DNA from: Apoda limacodes | Taxonomy: Eukaryota; Arthropoda; Insecta; Lepidoptera; Limacodidae | Length of the DNA stretch: 64,000 nt | Assembly (NCBI GenBank): GCA_946406115.1 | Contig: OX291540.1 | Span: forward strand, 4,832,563 to 4,896,562 | Reading direction: 5' to 3' | Part shown: positions 45,985 to 58,531 of the stretch, piece by piece | Layout of the letters: each line of letters begins with the position of its first letter | How positions within the stretch are numbered: position 1 is the stretch's first letter | Notes under the pieces: generated by a model | Databases searched by the model: none | Told to the model about the DNA's origin: nothing | Seen by the model: the letters and a program-made list of their open reading frames with translations, nothing else | Translations under genes and position numbers: made by a program

Positions 45985-46230
45985 GTCATCCGCTCGTTTA
46001 ACATTGGTATCAAAAAAAAAAAAAAATTTAATATCACTGTAACAAACTGTCATGCGTTCGTTTACCATATTTTTGTTATTTTTGTCACTTTTGCCACCGA
46101 AAAATAAAACTTTAGACCCATGTCTGGAGGTGGGGTTTTTCCATTAATCTGTCAAACTGCCTATACATATTCATTGTTTATGGTAGTGTGTGTGTGTAAG
46201 TCAACCGTTCGTTTTGCAACCTACAATTTT
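45985..46230 (+). repeat. Dispersed ~250-bp repeat, copy 2
   Basis: Second copy of the repeat at 36990-37262, same orientation, with an A-run inserted after attggtatc and a shorter 3' part. The blocks taacaaactgtcatgcgttc and actttagacccatgtctg are identical between the two. Confidence 0.85.
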
Positions 46231-48309
46231 GTTAGTAACGTTTCTAAGCTACACGAACGATAGGTGTCGGTGGCAAAAGTGTGAAAAGTATCAATCGTGG
46301 GAACTCTTAATCCCAAAACGAAAGAATTCGTAATGACGAACATCTATCACCAATTTTCAAGTTCATAGAGGTCAATGAGAAGTTAAAAAATTCTTCGAAA
46401 CAAAATTTTGTAAAAAAGGCGATTTTTAGACAAATTACCCACTATTGTATGAGAATTCCGATACTATTTTAGGCAAAACCGTAAACAGTCAAAGACGACG
46501 GACAGATGGTCACGTGAGTGACAGAAATAGGTCTCCGTTTTGACCCTTCGGGTGCACAGCCCTACAATTTGAGATGGACTATTTTTTAGTTTCCTACACA
46601 AATACCGATGATTTTGTAAGTTTGTGCCTATGCCCAATATAAAGAGATTTACCGTTTAATTTTAAGAAAATTGACTCGTGAAAAAAATATGTAGGGCTCT
46701 GATTTTTCAGACACAAATTTTTATATATTTCTTGAATAACTTTAAAATTATCAATATTTAATAAAAAAAAATTTAGATCCATCCAGAGGATACTACAAGC
46801 CCTTCACGCGATACAATTTGCAATCTGTTGATATTCTATAGGTAAGTAATTTAGCTAAATTGTTTTATTTGTTGCTAAAGTGATTTACCACGTTACTTTA
46901 AGATCATTGAATTCTCATAGGTGTACCTGTAATCGGTAAGTGAAAAACTATTTTCTGCATTTTTCCAAAGTTTAAGGCACAATAGCTTTGGAGATGAGGG
47001 CAAAAAATTGAGATCTTCACAACATTAAATGTCACATACAGTTTGGTTTTTTTTTTTAAATATTCTAATATACCCCTTGTGTTCAAAATTTATTGATTTA
47101 CCGTACACGTGACGTGACGTACCGTGTCTGAGTCAAAGAAACCCATATGTGTACCAAATTTTACCTCAATCTGTCCAGTAGATTCGGAGCAAATTGGCTA
47201 TGACCGACGGATTGATAGGTACGAGTAACCCTATAAATTCATACACAATAGATTCACAAAATTCGTATTTTAAGTAATTCTGTACTGAACAAGAATTTTC
47301 GGTTGTACATTTTGGTTGTCTTTGAACATTGCGACATAGAACACTCCGTACATCAAATTCGGTTTACAAGACAGTCTCTGCTGTTCTCAGTCCCGTCCCC
47401 GTTCCTGACCTAATCAGTAAACATCTACTTTATTCCTCGTAACTTTGAAAACAAAAGCTTTTTATGTAAATTGTCAGGCATCCTTGGCAGGCCTCGGGGC
47501 AACAAAGAACGTCGCTATTTTCGACAACGAGTTATTCACGGCTCGAGCGTTGACGGAGTAGCGCGCGCGGCGCGATGTTGTAAAATAACTTTATAATTTT
47601 TATCGCTACCTGAATATTTATAAAGCGCGCGCTATTCGTTGCAAGTAAATATCTTGCTATATTTATCAGCTATACGTTATATTAACCACCACTAGTAGGT
47701 AAAGGTAAAATAACAAAAAAAAAATATCAAAGGAAAAGAAGTTTACTAGGGTTTACTAGTCGGAATTAGAAAGATTTTTTTCGATGTCTCTATTTTGGGG
47801 GCCCTCGTTGTCCTCCCCTTACTTTAGCCCTGAAATATACAAATATAATATCAGATCTTTAACCTCAATAAGTACCCACTACTTAAATTTTATGCTTCTA
47901 AACTTCAAAAACAACAACAACAAACAGGACTTTGATAAAAGCGGTTATTACTTATTGGTTCCCATAATCCATTCCTGTAGCAAAAATTTTATTACAGTAT
48001 TGGTTAAGGCTTTATTATTTTGGTTTTGGATGTTTTTGAAGATTGTAGATTATTAACGCGTAAAAATAATTAATTAACTAACACCTATGTAGAAAAATCC
48101 GAATCCCGAAACACGATTGAAATAATTTTGTTCGATAGAAAAAGTTGTCAAAAATGACATATTAGTTTTTAGTAAAATCACGGAAGTTATAAACATAGCG
48201 CTAACAGTGTTAATCTGTTTAGTCAAGATAACCCCGCATCAATACAAATATCTTGCTCCTATCGTTAAAAACACACGACATATAAACTTTAAATCACATT
48301 TCGTTCTTG
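46231..48309. other. Intergenic DNA, little recognised
   Basis: No coding signal. A GC-rich island (tagcgcgcgcggcgcg) at about 47560 with tataaagcgcgcgc at about 47619 stands out from the AT-rich surroundings, but no transcript structure can be inferred. A gggttcc-type remnant is visible near 46535. Confidence 0.5.
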
Positions 48310-48770
48310 ATATGATACAATACCGATACCGATTTTTATAAAAAAGTAACGCCGATGTCAATACTGATACCGATACACTTATATAAGAAAATTGGGTATA
48401 TAAATGAAACAATGTACGCTACTTGCTTTTTTATTTAACCAATTATAGACTAGTGATACCAAACGTACCGTTCGTACGTACTTCAATAATAATGAATCAA
48501 AATGACAATGACATTTGTTTGGTTTAAAAATGTCATTGTCACTTTGAAGTTAGTAACTAAAACTAACAACAAAGAAAACACAACATCCTTAAAATAGACG
48601 GGAAAGGTGATTACAGAAGTCTGTTTGGATGGGATCTGCTTCTGAAAATAATCTTTCAGGTGTGATTTATTGTCTGCAAATTAATATCGCCAATTCCGAT
48701 ATACCTATCGGGAAAAATATAACATCGCCGAATATCGCTATCGGTATCGATATCGGATGCCACTCTAGTT
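48310..48770. mobile_element. Possible MITE with ccgata-rich inverted ends
   Basis: The left side has ataccgataccgatttttat and actgataccgatac (about 48320-48380). The right side has the opposite-strand motifs atcgctatcggtatcgatat and cggatgccac (about 48734-48765). Between them is an inverted repeat with 14-bp perfect arms, tgacaatgacattt at 48503-48516 and its complement at 48528-48541. The layout suggests a non-autonomous DNA element, but the ends and target duplication are not clear. Confidence 0.4.
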
Positions 48771-49379
48771 TTAAAACAAACCTTACATCAAAATATGTAT
48801 CTACCTATTATCTTACCCACCTATGATTATTTTAAAGACTTTCAATCACGTTCGTTTCGAACTCCTTAATCCACACCTGTCGTGTTTAATCTCGATAGAA
48901 CTAACATAAAAACTAACACTTGTCGACGATTTAATTAACTTGGTATTTATTATCGTCTTTTAGAAGGTGTGTAAACGTGGTCTTTCTAATAGAGCACAGC
49001 TACGACTAACTACAGAATAAAATAAAATCAAACTCTTTGCTTATAACAAATAAGCTATTGTTTATGGTTTGACCTATTACGTATGAACGAAAAAGGCTTT
49101 CATACTATTAGTTAAAGTTGGACAGATTTTTTTTTGTTATATTCCAACATAAACTTCATAACACAGGACCCACGTAGGTACACTCACAAATCGTTTTTGT
49201 GTAGGTGTTACCTAGACTACAATTTCTACATGATGACCATAAGGCTAAGGTGGTTTGCAAAATTTTATTTATTAAATACCTATACAGGTATCATAGGCAC
49301 CACCTTAAGTACCCATAGGTTTAGTTATATATGAAAACAAAAATATATATAAAAATCGCTCTCTGTAAGAACACTACTC

Positions 49380-49900
49380 TGCCCAGAGCTGTGCAAACCT
49401 CATAAAACCTCCACCAAATATTGTGCATAACATATCATTTTGAACTACCTAATAAGTGCGAGCGAGGTAGATAGTTACCAGCCATTAGTGCTAGAGCAAG
49501 AGACATACAGAGCCTCAACAAATGCACAACAAATCGGAGCGAGATGGCTAGATTTTGAACATGTAATGGTGAAAGGGAGGAGCAGTGGAAGACGACTGTT
49601 GGTGCAAACGGTAAATTATTAAAGAGAACGACCGCCCTTTGGCTGAGAATGGCGGGATCTGGTGGCGGAGGAGAGGGACGGGGGTGTTTGCTCTAGCCAC
49701 TTTCCGCGCGCTTTTCGTCTTCATACGGATTTTGAATTTGGAACAGCCATTGGCAATTTTTAACTTTTTGGTTTTTCGTGATCAAGTTGAAAATTTTGAT
49801 TAATTTGTTCTTTTGGTGAGAATGGACTGTTGAAAAGTTGGATTATTTTTGTGATGGCACCAGTTTGGTGATCGACTTTGACGGGACGTTTTGTGACTTG
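49380..49900 (+). other. Weak candidate for a non-coding first exon
   Basis: A stretch with raised GC content (about 49620-49710, for example gcgggatctggtggcggagg) is followed by T/G-rich DNA that ends cgttttgtgacttg directly before gtgagtgg (donor at 49901). This looks like the 5' UTR exon and first donor of a gene reading to the right, but no coding exon follows in the window. Confidence 0.2.
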
Positions 49901-49929
49901 GTGAGTGGATTTTAGAGATTTTGGAAATC

Positions 49930-51700
49930 AAATAAATTTTTAGAAAAATAAGATTCTATTAATATCTAGGTATGTAAAAAATTATATCAAACACCTAAAT
50001 TTGTCCTTGTCGGTTGAATCTGCCACACCTTACTAGGGTTGCCAACATTTTCTATAAAATATACTGCATTATTAATTCGGAGAAAGTAGATATTGATGAA
50101 AAAAGACAGGATTTTTTGTTATTGTTTTAAGAGAAGATAAACTTCAAATTAGCGCTCAGCGATTTTGGTTTCCTAAATTCTGTTTAGCCATTAAGTATAA
50201 CTAATATATTTTTTTGAAATTGCTCCTTGCAATAGATACAGGAAATCCCGCAATAAAAAAAATATGGCTTTGGTATATATAGCTATTTTTTTAATTCAAA
50301 ATATAAATGCAGTTTAGAGAAATTTGAAGTTATGGAAACCTTAATTTTGTATAAAGAAAAATTACGGCATATCTTAAATACATATTCATAGAGAATTTGC
50401 TAACCTTATTACAAACTAGGATTAAAATATGTAAGTAGGTGTTATAAGAAATCTTATTTTTGATTTAGTTAGTAAAATATCTATATATCTGTAACCCAAA
50501 AACTTTTAAGTATTTAACGTGTTCAAAAATCTGAAAAAATCACGGTGATGAAGCTTTAAAAACACTTTCAATAAATAAATATGGTTTTGTACCAAAACGA
50601 ATCACACTTTTTTTACATGTTCGCTAAACCTATAGTTTAATATTAGTATGTAGGTAGGTATCATAAGTTTCACGTAATGTCTTCTCTAAATTTCAGATCT
50701 AGGTTTATTGCTTTTCAGTGTTTAAGCAATCGGGTTTTCGGTTTTTTAATTTTTTTTATTTTACTGGTTTAAATAAATGTTAGGGTCACCACTAGGTTTT
50801 TTTTTATAGATCACTGGTGACGTGCACTTTGACACGGGTTTACATGTTCTACGGCTACATAAATTTCCTCTATGACTCACAAATATATTGTTATTCTCAA
50901 CCATGATTATAGTTGTTTTTTAAGAGCTCTCTTTAGCTGTCTTGAGTCTTCAGCTGCTAGCACCCAGGATCTCCTTGTGGTTCTAACAAATTCGTCCAAA
51001 AGTCAGGAGTTCGTCCCATACCTACAGCGTCTTCCAATCTATGGTCGCCACTATAACTTTTCTTTCCCTTTGGTTACCGGTTCAGCGAGTGATTTAGCTT
51101 ACCTTTTATAAGATTACCTACTATAGGCATACGAGAAATCAATAACCTTTGTTGTTGTTTACGATCGAGTTATAACCTCTATTTGTTATAGCTATTGGTC
51201 CAGCTCGCGGCAGAGGCCTAATATCTTAGGATTAGAAAGAAGTTATCAGATAAGTAGTTGTTAGAAAGTGGGTTACACATCGAACAATAATGTACGTGTC
51301 ATTACTTTTTGTGCTTGTTACATCCATTGTGATTCGGGTGTGTTTGATGAATTTGATTAAAGCAGAGACATTAAGGGGTACCTATTAAGGGATTCCTATT
51401 TAGCAGCTAACTGTTTTAACCAGTTTTAAAAGTGCCCGTTTTTAGCAGACATGCCAACTACAACTCAAAGATATTATCTAGAAACTATACAAATCCTTCT
51501 GAAAATAGCTTATGACTAGTTTTATATTTGCAACATTTGGACTTTAGAAATTCGCCGCTTGTTACGATGAGAAAATTGAGGATATCTAATGGCGGCGCTA
51601 GTGAGTCGTAAAGAGCGCCCTTAAAGCATCGCCGTTGCGATTATCACTATAAGATTTTATTGGAAAATCCTAACGCAAGTAGTAGCGGCAAATTGTTTAA
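49930..51700. other. AT-rich DNA, nothing recognised
   Basis: An 80-codon open stretch at 50872-51111 has no recognisable motif. No repeats of known type are seen. Confidence 0.5.
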
Positions 51701-52095
51701 TATCTGGGCAGGTGCACCCGGATACCAGCTTGCTCTCTTCACTAGGTTCAATGAAGAGCTGAGAGAAAGTAACTCACATGCCGTATCGAACCCTTAAGTC
51801 TGAAGAGAAAGTATGCCTCCCTGCGTGTGTTTTACTGCTTGTATAATGGGTTGCGTTCAAAGAAATTGTTTGAAATGATGCCTACGGTAACTTTCTACCA
51901 TCGCACCGCTACCTATCGGCAGGGAATTCATCCTCACAGCTTGGAAAATTAAAAGTCACGTAAGTACAGTGCGGTTTACCTAATAGGAACTTCTTCCGCG
52001 AACATATAATTTAGGGAATTTTTAGAGGGTCGGCGACTCGCGAGTACCTATTAAAGCCCCCGGCGTTGGAAGCGTCGGTAGATGCTCTAGTTGTC
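51701..52095 (+). mobile_element. 3' fragment of the tandem LINE family
   Basis: It is clearly related to 17065-17330 and 20758-21180: tctgggcaggtgcacccgga, taccagcttg, tatcgaacccttaag, tgcctccctgcgtgtgtt and agggtcggcgactcgcgagt appear in the same order. Substitutions and small deletions are many, so it is an older insertion than the tandem pair. Confidence 0.85.
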
Positions 52096-52177
52096 GTAAA
52101 GTTAGTAAGGTGATCAAATTTTGCACCTTAATGAAAAATCAATTTTACGCCCTATATGAGTTACTATATCCTTACTA

Positions 52178-53913
52178 CTATTTCCATGTCTTTATTTTCT
52201 CGATGACAGCTCCTGTGGAAACTTAAACGAGCATCTTTTTATAGTAAAAATATGACGCTTACGCACGTACAAGGTCATAGCAGAGTCGGAGAAACTGAAA
52301 GTGATAACGTAACACGATAACAGACCCGATATTTTTTACAAAATGAAAGAAACTAAACTATTGCCGGATAATTTTGTACAATCCGACGCTATAATGTTTT
52401 GGGTTCTTCTCACAATTTTTTCCCAGTGTTCGGCAGTTACTCCGCACATGCTATTTTTAATAAATCTAACATCTTGTTTGCCGTAAAAGGGGGATGGGTA
52501 TTGTTTCGAGGGCGTGTCCTTTCATTTGTGCCCATATTAGTTCTATAGCATTGTACTGGCAATGATACAGCGGACGACGAAGAACCCAATGACCACATTC
52601 GGCAGCTATTTCGTCAGTTATATATCTTTTAGGAAGGCTTTTTTTCAATTTTAAAACATCCACTAATTGTACTTTTTATAGAGTATTATCCACATTTTCG
52701 CCATGACCTTGGAGCCAGTCAATTATCTCTTGTTTTGTTGGCCTGCGTCGGCATTTTATCAATTTGTCCCGAGCGATATGTAGCGTTGTCCATAATAATT
52801 ATCGACGGTTCTTCCAGAGATTGCACCATTTCTTTAAACCATCCTTCGTAAATCTCCGCGTTCATTTTTTCGTGGTAGTCCACTGTTTTCTTGGACTAAA
52901 AGGCCAGTAAAGCATCTGACACCAATCCTTTTGTAGACCCTGCATGGCGCATGATATGGCGTTCACCTTTTCCCATTGGCACTGAACTAGTGGAAGCGGC
53001 GGTGTCGTCAGTCCAGTTCTTAGATACTGTGTGGTTTGCATTTAACCAAGTCTCGTCAGTGAAAATAACACTTGACCAATCTGATATCTTTTTGGCTTCG
53101 CTAAAAAATTCGCAGCGAGCCATAGCAACGTCGTGACGCTCCATCAATATTTTACGTTTGTCTGATTTTTTATAAGAAAATCCAATTTCTTTTAAAACCA
53201 AGCTTAATGACGATTTTTGGCCATGGAACAAACCACATTCACGTAAAGAAACAAGTTTTTTAAGTGATGGAATTTCTTTGCGCAAGTAATAGTCAAATAT
53301 ATGACAGCGAATAGCTTCTGCGTCGAAGTTGTCAACCGATGTCACACGACGTGGTTGGCGTTTTTTCTTCGGCGTACGAAGCTTATTTTCCTGATGCCGC
53401 TTGTACCGTAAGCTTCGGTAGAAATTCTTGAAACAGTAGGTCCACTAATTCCTAATGCGGCCGCAACACGCTATCGTACTTACGACAGTGGTAATAGCGG
53501 GCCACCATTTTGATACTCTGCTTCAAAGTAATTACGAACCTTGATCACCAGTTCTCTTGCCTGCCCCTTCAGTACAGATCCTTTAGGCATTTTGATATTT
53601 GACAGCAATCAACACGGAGGAACACAAAATACACAACGTAACGTATGGAATGGATAAAAAAACTCAGCGAACAGAAATGTAGTGACTATATAGCACGACC
53701 GTCTTGTTGCGAGTGACAGATTAAAACAAACATAACATGGCGGTGGACCATTGAGTGTGCCCACCTTGAAAAAATATATTTGAATGTTTTTGTTGTATTT
53801 GTCTTTGTTCAAAACATTATAAATATATGCGATCGATATCATTACTTATTTGGTCACAACACTACAACTATCAAATTTGAACAGTCATCGAGAAAATAAA
53901 GAAATGGAAATAG
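52178..53913 (-). mobile_element. Tc1/mariner-type element, complete but decayed
   Basis: Terminal inverted repeats of 30 bp lie at 52178-52207 and 53884-53913, starting ctatttccat and ending ttctcgatgac, with one mismatch. TA dinucleotides flank both ends (52176-52177 and 53914-53915), as expected for the target duplication of this superfamily. The element is 1736 bp and holds one transposase gene on the minus strand. Confidence 0.85.
52466..53590 (-). pseudogene. Tc1/mariner-type transposase
   Basis: It starts MPKGSVLKGQARELVIKVRN at 53590, followed by a helix-turn-helix remnant (AAALGISGPTVSRIS) with frame breaks. A 149-codon open stretch (53345-52896) follows with FDAEAIRCHIFDYYLRKE, a GFSYKK box and VIFTDETWLNANH (first catalytic Asp, codon about 53057-53055). 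IMDNATYR carries the second Asp (about 52790-52788). The last open stretch, 52663-52466, has YHCQYNAIELIWAQMKG with the third acidic residue Glu at about 52543. At least two frameshifts and a stop make it inactive. The gap of roughly 80 residues between the second and third acidic residues is much longer than the 34 of classic mariner. Confidence 0.8.
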
Positions 53914-54180
53914 TATAGTTTTTCGTTTTTTTTTTAATTTGCAACCCCAGATGAGTTGCTAGTAAGTATTTTTTTTAAATAGGTTAGTAACTTACGTAAG
54001 TTTTATGATGAATAATTGGACATTTCTTGTTTATTGATGATTTAGGTCGGTTTACAATAGGTACTTATTAATGAGGGCAATTTGGCAAGTTTTCTAAAAT
54101 ATTTAAAATATCCCAAAAACAAATTAATGTGTCGTCCTTACTACCGCTGTTTTTAGCTTTAACGTAGGTATGGACACATA

Positions 54181-54471
54181 CAAGTACCGAACTTACGTCA
54201 TAGATAGAGGTACCTATATACAATACAAGTACCGAAAGTACGTGATAGATAGAGGTATATAAAATACAAGTACCGAATGTACGTGATAGATAGAGGTATA
54301 TTTAATACAAGTACCGAAAGTACGTGATAGATAGAGGTATATACAATACAAGTACCGAACGTACGTGATAGATAGAGGTATATTCAATACAAGTACCGAA
54401 AGTACGTGATAGATAGAGGTATATACAATACAAGTACCGAACGTACGTGATAGATAGAGGTACCTACTTAC
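54181..54471. repeat. 41-bp minisatellite, seven copies
   Basis: The unit starts caagtaccgaa and includes acgtgatagatagaggta. Copies begin at 54181, 54226, 54267, 54308, 54349, 54390 and 54431. All spacings are 41 bp except the first (45). Copies alternate between cgaaag and cgaacg forms, giving an 82-bp higher-order repeat in the last four. Confidence 0.95.
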
Positions 54472-54667
54472 TTCTATCCTTATTTGGTAACAGGCAAGTT
54501 TCGTATAGGTAATAGGTACCTATCACTATTCTGTCAGGTAGGTACCTAAGTATGCTAAGCCTGTTGAAAAACTGTTGTCAAACGATATTGTATTGTTAAA
54601 GCAGTTCGTTAAATACCGGAATTAACAATTGACGTAGTCGCGAGCACGTTACGTCTTCTCATCCATA

Positions 54668-54915
54668 CAATATTATAAATGCAAAAGTGAGTTTTTTTTG
54701 TTTGTAGGTACTTCACGTCACAACGGACCATCAAATTGAGATGAAATTTGGCACATGGATAGTTATAGGAAAAGAAGGCCAGTTGTGATCTCGAAACATT
54801 CAAAAGTTCCCGCGGGAGTAACTATAAACGAACTATAGTTATGGCTTGCTATAGCAATCTTTCTTACTACAATAAAGGAGTTGCAGTAGGAATCCTAATA
54901 CCCGAATTTAGCGCG
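54668..54915 (+). mobile_element. Lep1-type Helitron-like repeat
   Basis: It starts acaatattataaatgcaaaa, then atgaaatttggcacatggat, cccgcgggagtaactataaa, and ends near cgaatttagcgcgagcgg. The order of boxes is as in the other copies. The 3' end is degraded. Confidence 0.6.
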
Positions 54916-56238
54916 AGCGGAATTTTCTGCATAAAAAATTTAAATTCTCCGCAGACAATATCGCAAGCAAAACTAGTAGTCAATTTAGTAGTTAACTATC
55001 ACTAAGCCCGAACAGTATTATTAGGGCCCGGTTTTGTGTCCGGACTTCCGTTGCGGCGTGTTTATCGCGCGAATTTAAATGCTCTTAATCCGTGGTCAGT
55101 TACAATAAGACCGGTTTACGCTAAACGGTAGCGCGAGGAAGGATTAACAGCTTAGACGCTGTAATCCTTGTTTAACTAACTTCTTTTGATGATCGGCGAA
55201 AGTGTTAAAGAGAAAAGAATAAGGGCAAATGAAAGCGAAAATCATAGTCCGATAAAATAGAATTGAAAAGAGCAAATTAAAAATAAGTTGAAAGCTGGTC
55301 TTCTTGTTACAAGTTGACACTTTCGCAAACTAAATTTATATCATTCCTCATTAACATTATGTAGGTATATATACCTACGTGTCCAACTGTAGATATTAGC
55401 TACTATATGTGCTCTGCTGGACGTAGGCCCCATTTTTTTACATTTCCTATACGACAGCTTACATTTAACGTCTTCCCGCAGTCGGAAAATTATGCTGACC
55501 AAATAGACTCGTTCATAATAACCTTAAGCCAAATTTCAAACTTCTGTGACCTTGGAACTTAATATTTAAAAACGGGACGTAAATACTAAAAACTGTCTTC
55601 TATTAAATTTAAAGCGTTAAAAAATGCTGGAACGCTAAAAAGCTCTTGATAAGCAATCGGATAGGAAAATAGCAGAACAGAGTTCGGTATTTACTTTGGA
55701 AACACGGAACTCTAAAATTTGACAAGTTAACAAGTCTATTTAATAATTTGGAAGTTCTTCTTTTATAAAAATGTGTATGGAACCCTCACCAATAGGATAC
55801 CGTTATGGATAAATAAAATTTTAAATGAAATTCAATTTGTTGTTACCTACGCTTGACAATTGAAAATTTAAAATCCCTCACCCTCAACTAAGAATATTTA
55901 ACCCTAGCGCACCTGAGGACATGGAGGCGGCAAGAATCCCTCACGGAGGTGACATAAACCCGTCTCGGCTCAGCACCCTCACATTGTGGCCCATAAATGA
56001 GGGTAGTTATTAAATTAGCTCACTCACGCCTGACCGCTGTCGTTTGAAACAAATTAAAGGGTTGGTATTATTATCATGATTGAAGGGCTTCCAAAAAAAA
56101 CTCCTTTATGTATATATCTGATCTGTGAAAAACGATCTTCTTGAAAATGAGACATGGCAAATATGGCAATATAGAATAGAAAGTTTAATGTTTATATTTT
56201 AGTCTTTAAAATCAGCGATGGCTTAGCCTCCAGTTGAT
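54916..56238. other. AT-rich DNA, nothing recognised
   Basis: A short piece ctgctggacgtaggcccc at about 55414 resembles a common LINE-derived motif. I see nothing else I can name. Confidence 0.5.
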
Positions 56239-56690
56239 AGTGGTGCATTAGTATAAGTCGGAAGATTCTGATGGATTACGAGAATTTTATGCATCGTACC
56301 AGTGGAGGCAGCTGGGCTTTAGCTTGGAAGATCCTGACGTCTGCGACGCCGCAGTAACTGAGACAATCCTCGCTGGTATGGAATGTTTTATTCCTAACCC
56401 GCGAGTAGCTGCTGGCGTCAAAAAACGACCGTGGTTTAATAGGTCTTGCAGAGAGCTAAAATACTGAAGCAAACTGCGTATGAGGCTTGGACCACGTTTC
56501 GTAATAATAAGGGTCCGAATATTCTTGAGTTAAGACGCAAATTAATCGCTGCCTCGAGGTTCAGTAAGAAAGCAACTGCCAGAGCTAAATTCCAATTCAT
56601 GAGCAAAATAGGTGGGCGACTTGCAAGCTATCCCTCTGGGAGTCGCTTTCTGGTCGCTTGCTAAAGCTGCCAAAGGGAACTTTTGCTAAC
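56239..56690 (+). mobile_element. Internal fragment of the tandem LINE family
   Basis: It corresponds to about 15325-15765 of the tandem LINE (end of endonuclease to linker). Shared blocks include gagacaatcctcgctggtat, aaaaacgaccgtggtttaat, actgcgtatgaggcttggac and ataggtgggcgacttgc. It has independent small deletions. Where both tandem copies have a TAA stop (15535-15537), this fragment has AAA, so the stop is specific to the tandem lineage. Confidence 0.9.
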
Positions 56691-58531
56691 TCAACTTTAT
56701 GTATTAAGGGTTCATATACTTTTTTACCTTGAATAACAAATACTGAAAATGGTGATAAATGATTTACTAGTTTGTAAGCTGTTACCCAGACACACTGTTA
56801 AAATTACTATATAGTGAGTCTAGTTCAGATATTCACACTCACTATTTCTACTTAAAAAAGTACATTTTATTTTCCGGTTAGCGTTATAACATTGTTATTT
56901 AAATTAAAAATAGAAGGAAGAAAGATAAAAAAGTACAATAAGAAAGGTAAGTAGTTGTTCCTAAACCCATTCGGCAGAGAGTGAAAATCAACCTAACGCA
57001 ACAAGGCTGTTAACTTTACCGGTCGATTATAACTCGATTATTATTAGTGCAAAATGGGCATTTTTTTAATATTCTGCCGCCTACCGATGACACCCTTATG
57101 CTGCATAAAAGAAGCGTCTAGGACTAGTCTGCCCCAGGCTGTAAAGCCTTTGCAAAATGTACCAAATCAAGAAGACTAGGGATAGAGAAGGTGGTCGGTG
57201 GCCTCCTCGCTCTAGGAAGCGACAAACCGCAACCACTGCATGCAAAGCTTTGGTTACACTCCGGTGCGATGCATATGCAAGCAACACTGCCTAGGCAATT
57301 GCGGCGGCTTCAGAAAGGCTATATAGATCATGTGGAGTGACCTTTAGGCTAAGTGGTTTTGTTTAACATAATAAGTAACATAGTGATTTTCACTCTCAGC
57401 CGAGTGGTTATTTTGTTTTTTTACGCTAATCGGCGAATAAAATATACTATTCCGAGTTGTAATTAGATCAAAGATCTGTTCTAGGGTCACACCTTACAAA
57501 CTGTATCATTTATCGTCATTTCCAGTAAGTATTTGGTTAGTATTTAAACAGTAGGTACCTATATAAACTTTAATTCATATAAATAATTTCAAGTTCCTAA
57601 CTAGTTTAGTAGCTATTAAGTTTAAGTAACTAGTCTAAGTTAGTTTTGTCAAAAATAGTCTAATATAGTAAAAAACCAATATTTCAAAATAATGTTAACT
57701 TTTAAAATTAAAATGTTCATACACTTAAGTAAAAATAGGTACAGTAAGTAAGGGACTTCGACTAAGTTTTATTTTGGACAACTTTTCCGCAGCAAATGAG
57801 TCTTCTTGTACTAACTGGTGCGGAGCTCGAAACGAGTTCAAGTTGCCATAACTTTTAATAAAAATTGCAATAGAAAGAAAATTAAAAAATTTTCCGATAT
57901 AAATAAGTTGTCACTTATATACTTAATGTACGTATGACTGTTTATTGCCAAACACAACAGAGTAAATAATTTGAAAATTTGAACTGAAGCATACTTGTCA
58001 TACTTCAGTATGCTTTAAGGTCTGCAGATGCTAATCTTTTGCACATTTTTGGCATTTGACTTTAAAGTGAAGAAAAATACTTACCTAGTTCAATGTTTTG
58101 TCTTGATGCTTCAGGGCCTTATTTTTTCCTTTTTAATGGATTTTTAAAGTCGGCTTGATGTTTTTGTTAAAATTTTATTTAAAGTTTTAATTTTTGGTTG
58201 CTACAACATTTGTCGCACATTCGAACGTACATGACGAAACTAAACATAGAAGGGTTCCGTTTTTGGTGATTGGCAACGGAACCTTAAATCTTTACACAGA
58301 AACAGGACAACTATATGATACTTCAAGGCCTCGGTTTTTACCATTTGTTCACAGAACTCTAAAATTTAAATGTTAGTGTAAAAAAAAAGCAAAGAATTTA
58401 AATAAAATATTTTATACCTTCAGAGCGAGTACGTACTGATAATCTAATAGTCGCATATTTCTTGTCTATGGCGAACTGGCTCAATGAAAACGAAGAATAA
58501 GGTATCTATCTTTGTTTATCATGCTTGCCAT
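56691..58531. other. AT-rich DNA, nothing recognised
   Basis: No coding signal. A gggttccg…cggaacc remnant of the dispersed repeat family lies at about 58251-58285. Confidence 0.5.

Noticed and set aside
47560..47635. GC-rich island with a TATA-like box as a promoter
   Set aside because: The motif tataaagcgcgcgc is suggestive, but no exon or open frame follows in either direction. Too weak to call.
50872..51111. 80-codon open frame in intergenic DNA
   Set aside because: No motif I recognise, no neighbours and no splice context. Chance is sufficient.
54181..54471. Regular repeats considered as a CRISPR array
   Set aside because: The units are contiguous 41-bp repeats without unique spacers in a eukaryotic context. 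It is a minisatellite.
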